A stretch of DNA of 64,000 nt from an uncultured Vicinamibacterales bacterium (GCA_958295905.1 OY282382.1:4260910-4324909), one strand, 5' to 3'; shown: positions 1-9,601, counted from the first letter of the stretch. Made by a program: numbers and translations. Notes: generated by a model from the letters alone, not told the origin.

Positions 1-981
1 GACCACCGACACGGTGTTCGAGTGGGCGTTCGCCACGTAGAGGTACCTGCTGTCGGGCGTGAACGTCAGCCAGTCGGGAACCACGCCCACCTTCACGCCG
101 CCGAGCGGATCGAGGTCCGGGAGCGAGTAGGCGTAGACGCTGCCGTTGATCTTGCTGGTCGACCAGATCGTCGTGCCGTCCGGCGTGATCTTGATGCCGT
201 GGGCGGGGGCGCCCTGGATGCCGTAGGTGTTGCGCTCGGCCACGGGGATGTCGGGCTGGACGATGCGGCGGACCTCGCGGCGCTTCTCCCAATCGACCAC
301 CGCGAACCCGTGCAGGTTGGAGATCTGCACGTACATGTTCTTCGTCGACCCGTCGGGGTTCGTGTCGAAGGTGAACGGGCGCACGCCGCCCTCGAAGTGG
401 TACGCCCATACCGGCCGCTCGAGCTCGGTGTTGATGACGGTGGCGCTCGACCCGCCGATGGAGCCGGCGACGACGTACCGGCTGTCGGGGGTCATGAACG
501 TGTTGTGCACGCCGCGCAGGATGCGGATGAAGTCGACGTGCTCCTCGGCCACCGCGTCGATGACGTCGACGCCGCCGCCCACCCCCCGGATGGCCACGTA
601 GAGCCGCTCGCCGTTGGCGTGGATGGCGACGTTGTTCGGCCGCCCGCTCAGCGGAATCGACTTGCGGACCTCGAGGGTCTTCGTGTCGACGACGTCAAGG
701 GCGTGCGTCGACTCGTTGCTCAGGTAGAGCCGGCTGCCGTCGGGGGCCGCGGCCACGCCGTGGATCACCTCGACCCCGGTGATTTCGGCGACGATCGCGT
801 TGGTCGCCGGATCGATCACGTGCACGTTGTCGCCGGCGGCGTTGGTCTGGACGATGTAGATGTCGTCATCGTTCGCGGCCGCCGGCGACGGCGGCAGCAG
901 GACGGCGACGGCGAGAGCGGCGGCGATCCGCAACAGACGAACCGGGCGGCGACCGCGCGCCCGCAGGGTGGCGAATGTCAT
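1..981 (-). CDS. Exported YVTN-type beta-propeller protein (3' end outside window)
   Basis: The frame is open from an ATG at 981 down to base 1, 327 codons without a stop, so the C-terminus lies outside the window. An AGGAGG lies 8 bases before the ATG. The N-terminus is a signal peptide (basic RARGRRPVRLLR, a hydrophobic stretch, then SPAAA). The mature part repeats the YVTN/lactonase-like blade pattern: 'VHVIDPATNAIVAEI', 'GSRLYLSNE', 'DSRYVVAG', 'DSRYLYVANAHSNTVSVV'. Proteins of this type are exported WD40-like propellers, usually of unknown ligand. A second propeller of the class is at 6227-7225. A long frame on the opposite strand is only its shadow. Confidence 0.85.
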   Translation of the reverse strand, partial: MTFATLRARGRRPVRLLRIAAALAVAVLLPPSPAAANDDDIYIVQTNAAGDNVHVIDPATNAIVAEITGVEVIHGVAAAPDGSRLYLSNESTHALDVVDTKTLEVRKSIPLSGRPNNVAIHANGERLYVAIRGVGGGVDVIDAVAEEHVDFIRILRGVHNTFMTPDSRYVVAGSIGGSSATVINTELERPVWAYHFEGGVRPFTFDTNPDGSTKNMYVQISNLHGFAVVDWEKRREVRRIVQPDIPVAERNTYGIQGAPAHGIKITPDGTTIWSTSKINGSVYAYSLPDLDPLGGVKVGVVPDWLTFTPDSRYLYVANAHSNTVSVV

Positions 982-1006
982 GGGCGAGCCTCCTCGTACG
1001 GGACTC

Positions 1007-1121
1007 TAGGAGTCTGCGCCGTAGAACTGTTTTGGGTCTGATCTGGCACAATATGTAGCGGTCAATCGCCTGTGCTTGCGCAATATATGGCGGTCATAAT
1101 TTCCTGCGGCGCAGACTCCTA
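1007..1121 (+). repeat. Family B miniature element, copy 1 (115 bp)
   Basis: It starts taggagtctgcgccg and ends cggcgcagactccta, a perfect 15-bp terminal inverted repeat, with TA at both ends. The interior is nearly palindromic too. A copy in inverted orientation is at 1379-1493. It has no coding capacity. The structure fits a MITE with TA target duplication; the mobilising transposase was not found here. Confidence 0.85.
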
Positions 1122-1162
1122 GCGCGCCGCCGCGCGGCCGTCAACCGCCGCGCGGTGACGGG

Positions 1163-1335
1163 CAGGACCATCCTACGCTCGGCCACCGCCGTGCGCAGGC
1201 GGAATCGCGGCGGGTCCTGGGGCTCCGGACGTGCGGAATCGCGGGTCTCACGCGGCGCCGGCCGGTCGGCAAGACCGTGGCGACCCCGCGAATCGGGGGC
1301 GAGCCGTCACGCGCCGTCAGCGTGGGATGCCCCTG
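1163..1335 (+). repeat. Family A miniature element, copy 1 (173 bp)
   Basis: It begins caggaccatcctacgct and ends agcgtgggatgcccctg, giving imperfect terminal inverted repeats. It is flanked by the 9-bp direct repeat ggtgacggg (1154-1162 and 1336-1344), a target-site duplication. It lies between the two inverted family B copies. Other copies: 3702-3872, 7341-7513, 40925-41100, 47744-47917, and a fragment at 53334. Confidence 0.9.
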
Positions 1336-1378
1336 GGTGACGGGGCGCACGTCAGTATGCCCGAACCCGCTGTCGAGC

Positions 1379-1493
1379 TAGGAGTCTGCGCCGCAGGAAA
1401 TTATGACCACTATATATTGTGCAAGCGCCGGCAATTGACCGCTACATATTGTGTCAGATCGGACCCAAAACCGTTCTGCGGCGCAGACTCCTA
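1379..1493 (-). repeat. Family B miniature element, copy 2 (115 bp, inverted)
   Basis: This is the reverse complement of the element at 1007-1121 with a handful of substitutions and the same length, ending in the same taggagtctgcgccg inverted repeat. The two copies face each other across the family A element and could pair as a long hairpin. The rest of the 548-base gap (982-1529) shows no gene. Confidence 0.85.
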
Positions 1494-1529
1494 GCCCGGA
1501 GAGCGTCGCCTGCAGCTCCGCTCGCCGCC

Positions 1530-3623
1530 CTATTCGCGCCCCACCTGCCAGAGCAGGAAGCTCACGGTGTCGACCATCTCGTCGATCTGCCGGCTCGTCG
1601 GCTGGCCGCCGGAGTGGCCCGCCGCCGTGTGGTAGCGGAGCAGGACGGGGTTGCCCGATCCGTTCTTCGCCTGCATCAGGGCGGTCATCTTCCGGGCGTG
1701 CAGCGGCGCCACCCGCGTGTCGCCGTCGCCCGAGAGGTACAGCATCGCCGGATAGTCGCCCCCGTCGACGACGTTGTGGTACGGCGAGTACGCGTGGATG
1801 TACGCGAACTGCCCGGGGTCGTCGCTCGACCCGTACTCGGGCACCCAGAAGCTGGCGACGAGGAACTGGTGGTAGCGGACCATGTCAAGCAGCGGATAGG
1901 TGCAGACCACCGCCCCGAAGAGGTCGGGCCGCTGGTTCGACACCGCCCCGACGAGCAGGCCGCCGTTGCTGCCGCCGCGGATCGCGAGGTGCTCGGGGCT
2001 GGTGTAGCCCTCCGCTATCAGATGCTCGGCCGCGGCGATGAAGTCGTCGAAGACGTTCTGCTTGCTCTCGAGCATGCCGGCCCGGTGCCACTCTTCGCCG
2101 AACTCGCCGCCCCCGCGCAGGTTGGCCAGGGCGAAGACGCCGCCCGACTCGAGCCAGGTCGTCGCGAGGGCCGAGAACGCCGGCGTCATGCTGTTGTTGA
2201 AGCCCCCGTAGCCGGTCAGCAGGGTCGGGTTGCTCCCGTCGAGGGCGGCGTCGGGCCGGTGGACGACGAACATCGGCACCGCGGCGCCGTCCTTCGACGC
2301 GAACCACCGCTGGGTCACCGCGTAAGCGGCCGCGTCGACGGGCGGCTCGGGCTCGGCCCATACGGACCGCCCGCCGGTCTCGAGGTCGTAGCGGTAGATG
2401 GTGCTCGGCACGTGGAACGTCTGGAACGTGAAGAACGCCTCGTCGCTCGTCCACCGCCCCGACCCGCCGCCGACCGAGCCGACGGTGTCGAACGCGATGT
2501 CGCGGACGTGGGTCCCGTCGAGCTCGTGGACGGCGACCCGCCGCTGGACGTCCTGCAGGTAGAACACGGCGAGTTTCCCGCCGAGGGCGGCGGCCCCTTC
2601 CACGACGACGTCGTCGCGCTCGGGGATCACGTCGCGCCAGCCCTCGAACCCGGGGTCCGCGGGGTCTGCCCGCACCACCCGCTTGTTCGGCGCGTCGAGG
2701 TTGGTGACGATGACGAGCTCGCCGCCCGCGAACGAGGCCCACGACTCGGAGACCCCGTCGGCGACGGCGGTCACGAACGGCGTGTCCCGCTCGAGGTCCT
2801 TGACGTGGATCGAGGTCGGCCCCGACGAGCCCTCGATGACGTGGACGACCATCCAGCGCCCGTCGTCGGACACGACGGTGGAAGGAATCTGGTGGCGCTC
2901 GTACCCCTCGCCGAAGAGCTGCACGTCGTCCGCCAGAGGCGTCCCGAACGCGTGGCGCATCACCCGCGGCGTCACGTTGCCGTACTGCTCGTAATAGAGC
3001 CCGGCGCCGTCGGGGGTCAGGGTCACGGAGCCGTAGCGGGCCGGCGGCAGCACGTCGGCGAGGTCTTCGCCGGTGTCGACGTCGCGGACGCGAATCTCGA
3101 CCTCGTCGACGCCCCCTTCGCGGACCCCGTAGACCACGCGCGCGCCGTCGTCCGAGATGTCGCGCAACGCGACGCTGGTCGTGTGGTCGGGGCTCATCGG
3201 ATGCGGGTCTATCAGCACCTGTTCCTCGCCGTCGAGCCCCTCGCGCACGTAGACGACGGCGAGGTCCTGGTCGGCCCGCCGCCTGGTGTGGAAATAGCGC
3301 CCCCCACGCTCGTTCGGCAGTCCGATCGTGTCCCGCTCGAGCACCGACGCGGCCACCGTCCGCAACTCCCCGCGGCCCGGCAACGCCCCCAGCATCGAAT
3401 CCGTATAGGCGTTCTGGGCGTCGATCCAGGCGCGGGTCTCGGGCGCCTCCTGATCCTCGAGCCAGCGGTAGGGGTCGGGCACGTCAACGCCGTGCAGCGT
3501 GTCGACGACCTCCCGGACCTCGGTGGGCGGTGGCGGCGGCACGTCCCCTCCCGGCTCGTCGGCGGCGCAGGCCGCCATGAGAGCCGCACCGGCCATCCCT
3601 GCGATTCGCCGCGATCCGGCCAT
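1530..3623 (-). CDS. Prolyl oligopeptidase family protein (peptidase S9A), lipoprotein-like
   Basis: The product is 697 residues. ATG 3623 is chosen because GGGAGGAG lies just upstream; the frame extends further only into a family A repeat. The N-terminus is signal-like with a Cys (GAALMAAC), so it may be a lipoprotein. An N-terminal beta-propeller is followed by an alpha/beta hydrolase domain. The '[14 protein letters not shown]' start is typical of S9A. The nucleophile Ser is in GGSNGGLL, the Asp in GDGDTRV and the His in AAGHSGG, so the triad is complete. Family members cleave short proline-containing peptides; a periplasmic role is inferred from the signal. Confidence 0.95.
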   Translation of the reverse strand: MAGSRRIAGMAGAALMAACAADEPGGDVPPPPPTEVREVVDTLHGVDVPDPYRWLEDQEAPETRAWIDAQNAYTDSMLGALPGRGELRTVAASVLERDTIGLPNERGGRYFHTRRRADQDLAVVYVREGLDGEEQVLIDPHPMSPDHTTSVALRDISDDGARVVYGVREGGVDEVEIRVRDVDTGEDLADVLPPARYGSVTLTPDGAGLYYEQYGNVTPRVMRHAFGTPLADDVQLFGEGYERHQIPSTVVSDDGRWMVVHVIEGSSGPTSIHVKDLERDTPFVTAVADGVSESWASFAGGELVIVTNLDAPNKRVVRADPADPGFEGWRDVIPERDDVVVEGAAALGGKLAVFYLQDVQRRVAVHELDGTHVRDIAFDTVGSVGGGSGRWTSDEAFFTFQTFHVPSTIYRYDLETGGRSVWAEPEPPVDAAAYAVTQRWFASKDGAAVPMFVVHRPDAALDGSNPTLLTGYGGFNNSMTPAFSALATTWLESGGVFALANLRGGGEFGEEWHRAGMLESKQNVFDDFIAAAEHLIAEGYTSPEHLAIRGGSNGGLLVGAVSNQRPDLFGAVVCTYPLLDMVRYHQFLVASFWVPEYGSSDDPGQFAYIHAYSPYHNVVDGGDYPAMLYLSGDGDTRVAPLHARKMTALMQAKNGSGNPVLLRYHTAAGHSGGQPTSRQIDEMVDTVSFLLWQVGRE

Positions 3624-3701
3624 CGTGTTCTCCTCCCGCACGTCGAACGGTTCAGCGTAGCGCATTTTGCACGATCCGCCACGAACAAAGAGGCGCGCGC
3701 C

Positions 3702-3872
3702 CAGGACCATCCCACGCTCCGCCACCGCCGTGCGCAGGCAGAATCGTGGCGGGCCCTGGGGCTCCGGACGTGGGAATCGCGGGTCTCACGCGGCGCCGGC
3801 CGGTCGGCAAGACGGTGGCGACCCCTCGAATCGGGGGCGGGCCGTCACGCGCCGTCAGCGTGGGACGCCCTG
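3702..3872 (+). repeat. Family A miniature element, copy 2 (171 bp)
   Basis: It has the same ends as the other copies (caggaccatcccacgct ... agcgtgggacgccctg). The flanks gcgcgcgcc and gcacgcgcc look like a worn target duplication (8 of 9 match, shifted by one base). It sits in the upstream region of the S9 peptidase gene and may contribute to its promoter (inference). Confidence 0.85.
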
Positions 3873-4225
3873 GGCACGCGCCCGCGCATGGTTGCCGGTG
3901 ACGCCGATGTCATCGCTGATCAACGGTCCCGTTGACAGGCATGGCGCCGGTGACCGGCACGTCGGGCAGGGGCGGACCGCACCCGGCGTTGCGCCCCGGA
4001 CCGGACGGGCTTGTCAGAAGTCCTGGCGCTCGTCGATCCCATGCGGTCGGTGGACAAGCGACGCGGGCGGCGCGTCTTCGGACGAACCGGCGCGGACGGG
4101 ATGGGGGTAGTCGACAACGGGCTCGGGCTGTTCCTCGGTCTCGGCGCCGGCTCGTGACCCGCCGGCCGTCGTCGCCGTGAAGTCTCCCGCGTGTCCGGCG
4201 CCGGCCGCTCTCCCGCTCAGCCCGC
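3873..4225. other. Intergenic stretch with a short unassigned + strand frame
   Basis: No recognisable gene. A + strand frame is open from 3954 to a TGA at 4155-4157. It could begin at ATG 4050 and would end in a hydrophobic 'GLGLFLGLGAGS'. It has no ribosome binding site and no recognised homologue, and may be the tail of a lost membrane protein gene. The long frames on both strands through here are GC-driven shadows. Confidence 0.3.
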
Positions 4226-6199
4226 TCAGTCACCCTGCAGCAGTTCGTGATACTCCAACGCGGCCCCGAGGGCCATGGCGCCGCCGCGGTCGTCGGCGCC
4301 GTTGACGGCCGGGCGGTCGAGATAGTGCCGCCGCGTCGGACCCGCGCCGGTGCCGATGCAGACGTCGACCAGCGTGCCGTCGTCCGCCACGTGGGCGAGC
4401 AGCGCGCGCCACGCCCGATCGACGACCGGCCGGTACGATTCGTCCAGCCAGCCGAGCCGGATGCCCCGGGCCATCGCGGTCAGGGTCATCGCGGTGACGC
4501 TGGTCTCGCGGTAACTGCCGGGCTCGTCGACGACCTGCCGCCACATCCCGTCCGGCGCCTGTTCGGCGCGCATCGCCGCCAGGTGCCGGCGATGCGCGTC
4601 GAGCAACGCCGCGCGGTCCGGGTGGTCCGGCGGCAGGACGGTCAGGAGCTCCGAGAGGCCGAGGGCGCCGAACCCGTTGCCGCGGCCCCACGCGGTGGGC
4701 GCGCCGGCGTCGTGGTGGAACAGCCCGTCCGGCTGCTGCAGGCGGGCCGCGTAGGCGGTGACGAGGCGGACGGCGGCGGCGAGGCCGTCGGGGTCGCCGG
4801 CGCGGACGGCGGCGATGGTGCCGAGGAAGAAGTCGTCGCTCCAGCCAGAACCGTGCCGCGGGACGCCCGGCGCCGTCTCGGCCCGCGCGAGGGCCACGCC
4901 CTCGGCCGCGAGCCGGGCCGCCGCGTCGCGGTCGCCGCCGGATGACTGCGCCAGCTCGCTGAAGATCATCGTGCCCGCCACCGCCGCGAAGCTGACGCGG
5001 TCGCCGAACAGCGGCCGGTCGCCGGAGAGCCAGGGGCGGACCTCCGCCAGGACCTTGTCGCGCAACGAGTCGTCGCCGTCGAGGGCGGCGAGCCGCAGGG
5101 AATGCACCCAGGCGAGGGCGGGAATGTAGCTGATGCTCGGGGCGCCGGGGTAGCGTCCGGCGAGCAGGCGCGCCACCGACAGCGGGTCGCTCCCCGTCCG
5201 GGCGGCGAAGGCGCGGCGCAAGGGCGACGGCCGGTCCGGGGCGCGGGCCAGCGCCCCGCGCATGACCGCCGCTCCATCGGAGGCGCCGGCGGTGACGAGC
5301 AGCGTGTCGACCGGACCGAGGCGCGGCTGACTCACGGGGTCCGCCAGCGCCGCGGCCAGCGACCCCGCAGGTATCCCGTCGTCCCCGCCGCTTTCGCCGG
5401 CGGCGCGCGATCGGATGCGCAGGCCGTCCCCGGCGCGGACATCCACCACGAGGTCCGGGGCCTGGTACGCCACCCACCGCCAGACGTAGCGGATTTCGGG
5501 CCGCTCCGGGTCGTCGAAGAACCCGCCCACCGGCGGGAACCCGCCGGGTCGAGCCGGACCGCCGGGCAACGGCAGGGCCATCGGGAGCGCGCTCACCGTC
5601 CACCGCGTGCGCTCCCGTTCGGGGGCTTCGGTCTTGAACCACCGCACCGCGTCGAGCACGATGCGGGCTGCGGCGTCCGCATCGCCGTCGAGCCCGCCGA
5701 CGATCACCAGGCGGCGCTGGGGCCGCGCGGCGTCGAAAGGCGACGGGTTCTCGAGGGTGAGCAGCGGCGTCTCGTCACGGGCCACCCCCGCCGCGCTCAC
5801 GATCCGCGGCTCGCCCGGAAGCGCCGCGAGGGCGTCGAGCGCCGTCCGCAGATCCGCCGTCCCCTCCCCGCCCGTGGTGAACCCCCGCGCCGCGCCGAGA
5901 ACGGCGGGGGGCCCGCCTGACAAGGCGCGAGGAGAACGCATATCGGGCACCGGCGACCGACGAACAACGCAGGCAGGCGGAATGCATCGCCGCTCGAATG
6001 CGGCGGGGACTCTCGCCACGGGCTGCTCCGCCCGCGGCCGGGCCGGCGCGTTGCCCACGCCCAGCCGCGCGGGCGCCACGCCGGTCTCGGCGCAACACGC
6101 GGCGCCGCCACGGGCTCCCGGCCCGAGCGTCAGCCCTGCCGCCGCGGCCGCCGCGGCGGCCCACCGCACCCCACGTCCCGCCGGCAGCGCCGCCCCCAT
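4226..6199 (-). CDS. Exported glycoside hydrolase, GH88/GH105-like, with N-terminal peptidase-M14-like domain
   Basis: The product is 657 residues. GGAGGGGAG lies before ATG 6199. After an Ala-rich signal segment the gene carries an in-frame 54-codon insertion (5868-6025 plus duplication). Next comes a domain like the M14 carboxypeptidase fold ('RLVIVGGLDGDADAA') that lacks the HxxE zinc motif, so it is probably inactive. The C-terminal half is an alpha6/alpha6 barrel: 'AWGRGNGFGALGLSELL' and 'YRETSVTAMTLTAMARGIRLGWL' are hallmarks of unsaturated rhamnogalacturonyl/glucuronyl hydrolases (GH88/GH105). It starts 27 bases after the propeller gene at 6227-7225, probably one operon. Substrate unknown; an acidic polysaccharide fragment is likely. 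Confidence 0.8.
   Translation of the reverse strand: MGAALPAGRGVRWAAAAAAAAGLTLGPGARGGAACCAETGVAPARLGVGNAPARPRAEQPVARVPAAFERRCIPPACVVRRSPVPDMRSPRALSGGPPAVLGAARGFTTGGEGTADLRTALDALAALPGEPRIVSAAGVARDETPLLTLENPSPFDAARPQRRLVIVGGLDGDADAAARIVLDAVRWFKTEAPERERTRWTVSALPMALPLPGGPARPGGFPPVGGFFDDPERPEIRYVWRWVAYQAPDLVVDVRAGDGLRIRSRAAGESGGDDGIPAGSLAAALADPVSQPRLGPVDTLLVTAGASDGAAVMRGALARAPDRPSPLRRAFAARTGSDPLSVARLLAGRYPGAPSISYIPALAWVHSLRLAALDGDDSLRDKVLAEVRPWLSGDRPLFGDRVSFAAVAGTMIFSELAQSSGGDRDAAARLAAEGVALARAETAPGVPRHGSGWSDDFFLGTIAAVRAGDPDGLAAAVRLVTAYAARLQQPDGLFHHDAGAPTAWGRGNGFGALGLSELLTVLPPDHPDRAALLDAHRRHLAAMRAEQAPDGMWRQVVDEPGSYRETSVTAMTLTAMARGIRLGWLDESYRPVVDRAWRALLAHVADDGTLVDVCIGTGAGPTRRHYLDRPAVNGADDRGGAMALGAALEYHELLQGD
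5868..6025 (-). repeat. Family C element (158 bp) inserted in frame in the GH105 gene
   Basis: The ends read ccgcccgtggtgaac on the left and, reverse complemented on the right, cagcccgtggcgagagtc. CTCC is duplicated on both sides (5864-5867 and 6026-6029). Element plus duplication is 162 nt, exactly 54 codons. The gene frame has no stop through it and encodes 'QPVARVPAAFERRCIPPA ... ARGFTTGG'. Removing it rejoins '...PRAE' to 'GTADLRTALD'. Related copies: 13557, 34357, 37197. Confidence 0.9.
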
Positions 6200-6226
6200 C
6201 GTCAGTCTCCCCTCCGGCCGGAATCG

Positions 6227-7225
6227 TCAGTCTCCCGCCAGCCAGAACATGCACCCGGGACCCGAGCCTTCGCCGGTCGGTATCTCCGAGACGACCTCCA
6301 GGGTTTCGAGGTCGATCACCGCCACCCGGTCCCCGCCCCGCAGCGCCGCGAAGGCCACCGCGCCGTCGGGCCGCACCAGCAACGCGTTCGGGGCGAGATC
6401 GAGCCGCGCGATCTCCGTCCGCGCCGCAGCGTCCATGACGACGACGCTCGTCGCCGAGTCCGAGATGAGCACCCGCGCGCCGTCCGGCGTGAAGGCGAGC
6501 CGGTTCGGGTCCGTCAGGCCCAGTTCGAGACGCTCGGTGACCGTCCCCGCGGCGACGTCGATGATGGACACCCCGCCGTCGTTGCGGGTGGCCGTCCACA
6601 GTTCCGCGCCGTCCGGCGAGAGGTCGAGGCCCTCGGGATACTCGCCGCCGGCGGGAATCGCGCTCACCCCCCAGTCGGGCGGGCCCGCCGCCGCGCCGTC
6701 GACGACGCTCACCGTGTTCGACTCGCGGTTCGCGGTGAAGATGGTGTCGCGGTCGCGGCTGAGGACGAGCATGTGGGCCCCGTCCTGGCCGAGCCCGAGC
6801 AGCCAGTCGACCTCGTCGGCCTCGGGATCGTAGCGGCCGATGGCCTTGTAGCCCTCCACCGTGAAGTACAGCCGGCCGCCGGCGAAGCGCACGTCGTGCG
6901 GCTCGCTGCCACGCCCGAGGTCGAGCCGGCGCAGCTCGATCATCGTCTCCAGGTCGATCACCGAGATGCCGCCGCTCGGGCTGGCCACGAACGCCAGCTT
7001 CCCGTCCGGCGACGCGGTCACCTCGTGGGGGGCGCTCACCGTGGGCACCCGGCCCAGCACCGTCCCCACCGCCGGGTCCACAACGGCCAGGGCGCCGGCG
7101 TCCCGCAGCAGCACCAGCAGCCGCGCCTCCCCCGCCGTCTCCGCCGCCGCGGCGGCGGAGACGGCCAGCAACACGCCGGCGCTGAACGCCGCCGTCCACC
7201 GCATCGCGTGTATCGCTGCGCGCAC
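6227..7225 (-). CDS. Exported YVTN-type beta-propeller protein
   Basis: GTG 7225 is preferred because GGAAAGGGGG precedes it; ATG 7204 is the alternative. The product is about 332 residues with a signal peptide (RWTAAFSAGVLLAVSAAAAAE). Blades are visible as 'GALAVVDPAVGTVLGRV', 'KLAFVASPSGGISVIDLETM', 'TIFTANRESNTVSVVD', 'GVSIIDVAAGTVTERLEL', 'VLISDSATSVVVMD' and 'VAFAALRGGDRVAVIDLETL', consistent with a six- or seven-bladed propeller of the YVTN/NHL class. It precedes the GH105-like gene by 27 bases on the same strand. Biochemical role not known. Confidence 0.88.
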   Translation of the reverse strand: MRAAIHAMRWTAAFSAGVLLAVSAAAAAETAGEARLLVLLRDAGALAVVDPAVGTVLGRVPTVSAPHEVTASPDGKLAFVASPSGGISVIDLETMIELRRLDLGRGSEPHDVRFAGGRLYFTVEGYKAIGRYDPEADEVDWLLGLGQDGAHMLVLSRDRDTIFTANRESNTVSVVDGAAAGPPDWGVSAIPAGGEYPEGLDLSPDGAELWTATRNDGGVSIIDVAAGTVTERLELGLTDPNRLAFTPDGARVLISDSATSVVVMDAAARTEIARLDLAPNALLVRPDGAVAFAALRGGDRVAVIDLETLEVVSEIPTGEGSGPGCMFWLAGD

Positions 7226-7340
7226 GGAACACCCCCTTTCCTTGACGCCCGCGCGACGCTCCGGCGAGCCGGATACGGCGGCGGACGTTCCATCGGTGCA
7301 CACCATCATGGTCCGACCGCAAGTGCCGGCAGGATCGCGT

Positions 7341-7513
7341 CAGGACCATCCCACGCTCCGCCACCGCCGGGCGCAGGCGGAATGCGGCGGGTCCTGGGGC
7401 GCCGGATGTGCGGCATCGTGGGTCTCACGCGGCGCCGGCCCACCGGCAAGACGGTGGCGACCCCTCGAATCGGGGGCGAAGCCGTCACGCGCAGCCAGCG
7501 TGGGATGCCCCTG
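7341..7513 (+). repeat. Family A miniature element, copy 3 (173 bp)
   Basis: It is flanked by a perfect 9-bp direct repeat ggatcgcgt (7332-7340 and 7514-7522), the clearest target duplication of the family with copy 5. Ends are caggaccatcccacgct and agcgtgggatgcccctg. It lies in the 371-base gap between divergent genes (6227-7225 minus, 7597-8463 plus), so it could affect both promoters. Nothing else is seen in that gap. Confidence 0.92.
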
Positions 7514-7596
7514 GGATCGCGTCCGGAAGCATTCACGTAGAATCAAGGCCGGCGTGAGAATCCAACACCCCGAAGGCTTCCAGCAAGGAGATCGAC

Positions 7597-8463
7597 ATGT
7601 GCGATGAGAGAACCGATGCCGACACCACGAAGTACCTGCGCGCGCGGGAGATGACGCGGCGGCAGTTCGGGGCCGTCTCCGCCGGCGCGGGACTGGCGAT
7701 GCTGCTGCCCCGGGCCGCGAACGCCCAGGCCGTCACCGAGTCCGAGGTCGACGTCCCGACCCCCGACGGCGTGGCCGACAGCTACTTCGTGCATCCCGCG
7801 GGCGGCGCCCATCCGGGCGTCCTCATCTGGCCCGACGCCTTCGGCCTGCGGCCCGCGAAACGGCAGATGGCCAAGCGGCTCGCCGAATCCGGCTACTCCG
7901 TGCTCGTGGTCAACCAGTACTACCGGTCGCAACGGGCGCCCATCACCGACAGCACGAACTTCGCCGAGCTGCGCGAGGTCCTCATGCCGCTGATGGGGAC
8001 ATTGAGCCCCGAGACCCACGTGACCGACGCGCGGGCCTTCGTGAGCTTCCTCGACAGCCAGGCGTCGGTGGACAGCAACCGGAAGATGGGGACGATGGGC
8101 TACTGCATGGGCGGTCCCATCACCATGCGGACGGCGGCGGCCCTGCCCGACCGCATCGGCGCCGGCGCGTCGTTCCACGGCGGCGGCCTCGTGACGGATC
8201 AGCCGGACAGCCCGCACCTGCTGGTGCCGCAGATGACCGCGCACTACTTGTTCGCGATCGCCGAGAACGACGACCAGAGCCAGCCCGCGGCGAAGGACGT
8301 CCTGCGCGAGGCGTTCGCCGACGCGGGCCTGCCGGCGGAGATCGAGGTGTACGAGGGCGCGCTGCACGGCTGGTGCCCGCCGGACACCCAGGTGTACCAC
8401 GAGGCGCAGGCGGAGCGGGCGTGGAGCCGTCTCCTCGCCCTGTTCGAGAGCGCACTCTCGTGA
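7597..8463 (+). CDS. Dienelactone hydrolase family protein, Tat-exported
   Basis: The product is 288 residues; AAGGAGATC precedes ATG 7597. A twin-arginine signal is evident (TRRQFGAVSAGAGLAMLLPRAANA). The alpha/beta hydrolase core carries the family triad: Cys in GYCMGG, Asp in 'AENDDQS' and His in LHGW. Members hydrolyse dienelactones in chloroaromatic breakdown, but many exported bacterial members act on other esters and lactones, so the substrate is open. The gene stands alone on the + strand. Confidence 0.93.
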   Translation: MCDERTDADTTKYLRAREMTRRQFGAVSAGAGLAMLLPRAANAQAVTESEVDVPTPDGVADSYFVHPAGGAHPGVLIWPDAFGLRPAKRQMAKRLAESGYSVLVVNQYYRSQRAPITDSTNFAELREVLMPLMGTLSPETHVTDARAFVSFLDSQASVDSNRKMGTMGYCMGGPITMRTAAALPDRIGAGASFHGGGLVTDQPDSPHLLVPQMTAHYLFAIAENDDQSQPAAKDVLREAFADAGLPAEIEVYEGALHGWCPPDTQVYHEAQAERAWSRLLALFESALS

Positions 8464-8554
8464 TCCGCCGGTAAAGTGCGAAGGGGCACGGCCGGTGCGC
8501 GGGACCGCGCCGACCGTGCCCTTCAGCCGACGGCGGTGGCGACCGATGCCGCAT

Positions 8555-9601
8555 CTACTCGGGCCGATGCGGCAGCAGCTCCCAATAGAGGTGGCCGCCC
8601 AGAATCTCGCCCTCCTCGGTCGTGCGGGGCCGCCCCCCGAGCCGCAGAACGTCGCCGGCGAGGTGGTAGAGCCGTTCGGCGTCCGTCACCCCCTCGACGG
8701 GCCGCGTCCTGCCTTCCTGGTGGTGGACGACGTACTGCGGCTCTGCGTCGTCATGCACGGTGAACCGCCCGAAATACCCGCCGTAGGACCGGTACGCGGC
8801 CAGGGCCTCCTCCGGGGTGGGGGTCTCGCCGGCGTACGGCGTGCGTCCCCCGCGCGCCATCAGGTGCACCATCATGTGACCGGTCGGCGTGTAGATGATC
8901 CAGGAGCCGGCGCGGCCGCTGTTCCGCTGCCCGTGCCAGTACTCGCTGCCCCGCTGCTCGTACCGGTCCGTGAACAGGAGCTGGCGGAAGCCGACGAAAC
9001 GCTGCGCTTCCTCCGACAGCTCGGCGTCCGGCAACCGCTCCCAGACGACCTGGCGTGTGGCGTCGCCCTTCGTCCCCGCCGCGGTCGCGGGGGTGAGGAT
9101 GAGCCGGTCGCCCTCGATGTCGTAGAAGCGCTTCGCGTCCACCTCGCCGCCGGGGTTCATCTGCCCGATCCGATGGTGGACCAGGAACCGCCCCTCCGCG
9201 TCCTCGTCGACGGAGAACGGGCCGTAGTACGCGGTATAGCCGTCGAGCGCCGCCTGCGCCTCCTCCGGCGTCGGCGCGGTGTCGGCGAAGGGCTGCCGGT
9301 CGAGCGGCATGACGTTCACCGCCATGTAGCCGGTGTCGCCGTAGGTGATGTACCCGAGCGAGTTGAAGTCGGGCGTGGGGACCCACGCGCCGTTCTCGTC
9401 CTTGACGTTGCGTCCGATCAGCTGGTACGTGCCGACGATGGGGCCGCGCGGCGGGCCGGTCCGGACCGCCGCGTCTTCCGCGGCCGGGGCCGCCGTCGAC
9501 GCGCTCTCCGCCGAGGGGAAGGGTATCTCCGCGCAACCGCCGATCGCGAAGGGCAGACACACGGCGACGGCGACGATCGGTGCGATCCTGCGGTTCCCCA
9601 T
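8555..9601 (-). CDS. Lipoprotein with two lipocalin-like domains
   Basis: The product is 348 residues; AAGGAG lies before ATG 9601. The signal ends in a lipobox (FAIGGC), so it is a predicted lipoprotein. Two tandem, related domains follow. Each begins with a 'G.Y.L...' strand and contains a 'PTPEEA..A...Y..Y.G.F.V..D....VHH' motif: 'APTPEEAQAALDGYTAYYG' near residue 120 and 'PTPEEALAAYRSYGGYFG' near residue 265. This matches the bacterial lipocalin-like (Lipocalin_5) family. Ligand unknown. The internal duplication is old, since the halves differ widely. Confidence 0.82.
   Translation of the reverse strand: MGNRRIAPIVAVAVCLPFAIGGCAEIPFPSAESASTAAPAAEDAAVRTGPPRGPIVGTYQLIGRNVKDENGAWVPTPDFNSLGYITYGDTGYMAVNVMPLDRQPFADTAPTPEEAQAALDGYTAYYGPFSVDEDAEGRFLVHHRIGQMNPGGEVDAKRFYDIEGDRLILTPATAAGTKGDATRQVVWERLPDAELSEEAQRFVGFRQLLFTDRYEQRGSEYWHGQRNSGRAGSWIIYTPTGHMMVHLMARGGRTPYAGETPTPEEALAAYRSYGGYFGRFTVHDDAEPQYVVHHQEGRTRPVEGVTDAERLYHLAGDVLRLGGRPRTTEEGEILGGHLYWELLPHRPE

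Noticed and set aside
1419-3935. Long + strand open frame of 838 codons
   Set aside because: It is antisense to the S9 peptidase, with low-complexity Arg/Val/Pro-rich product; GC-rich shadow.
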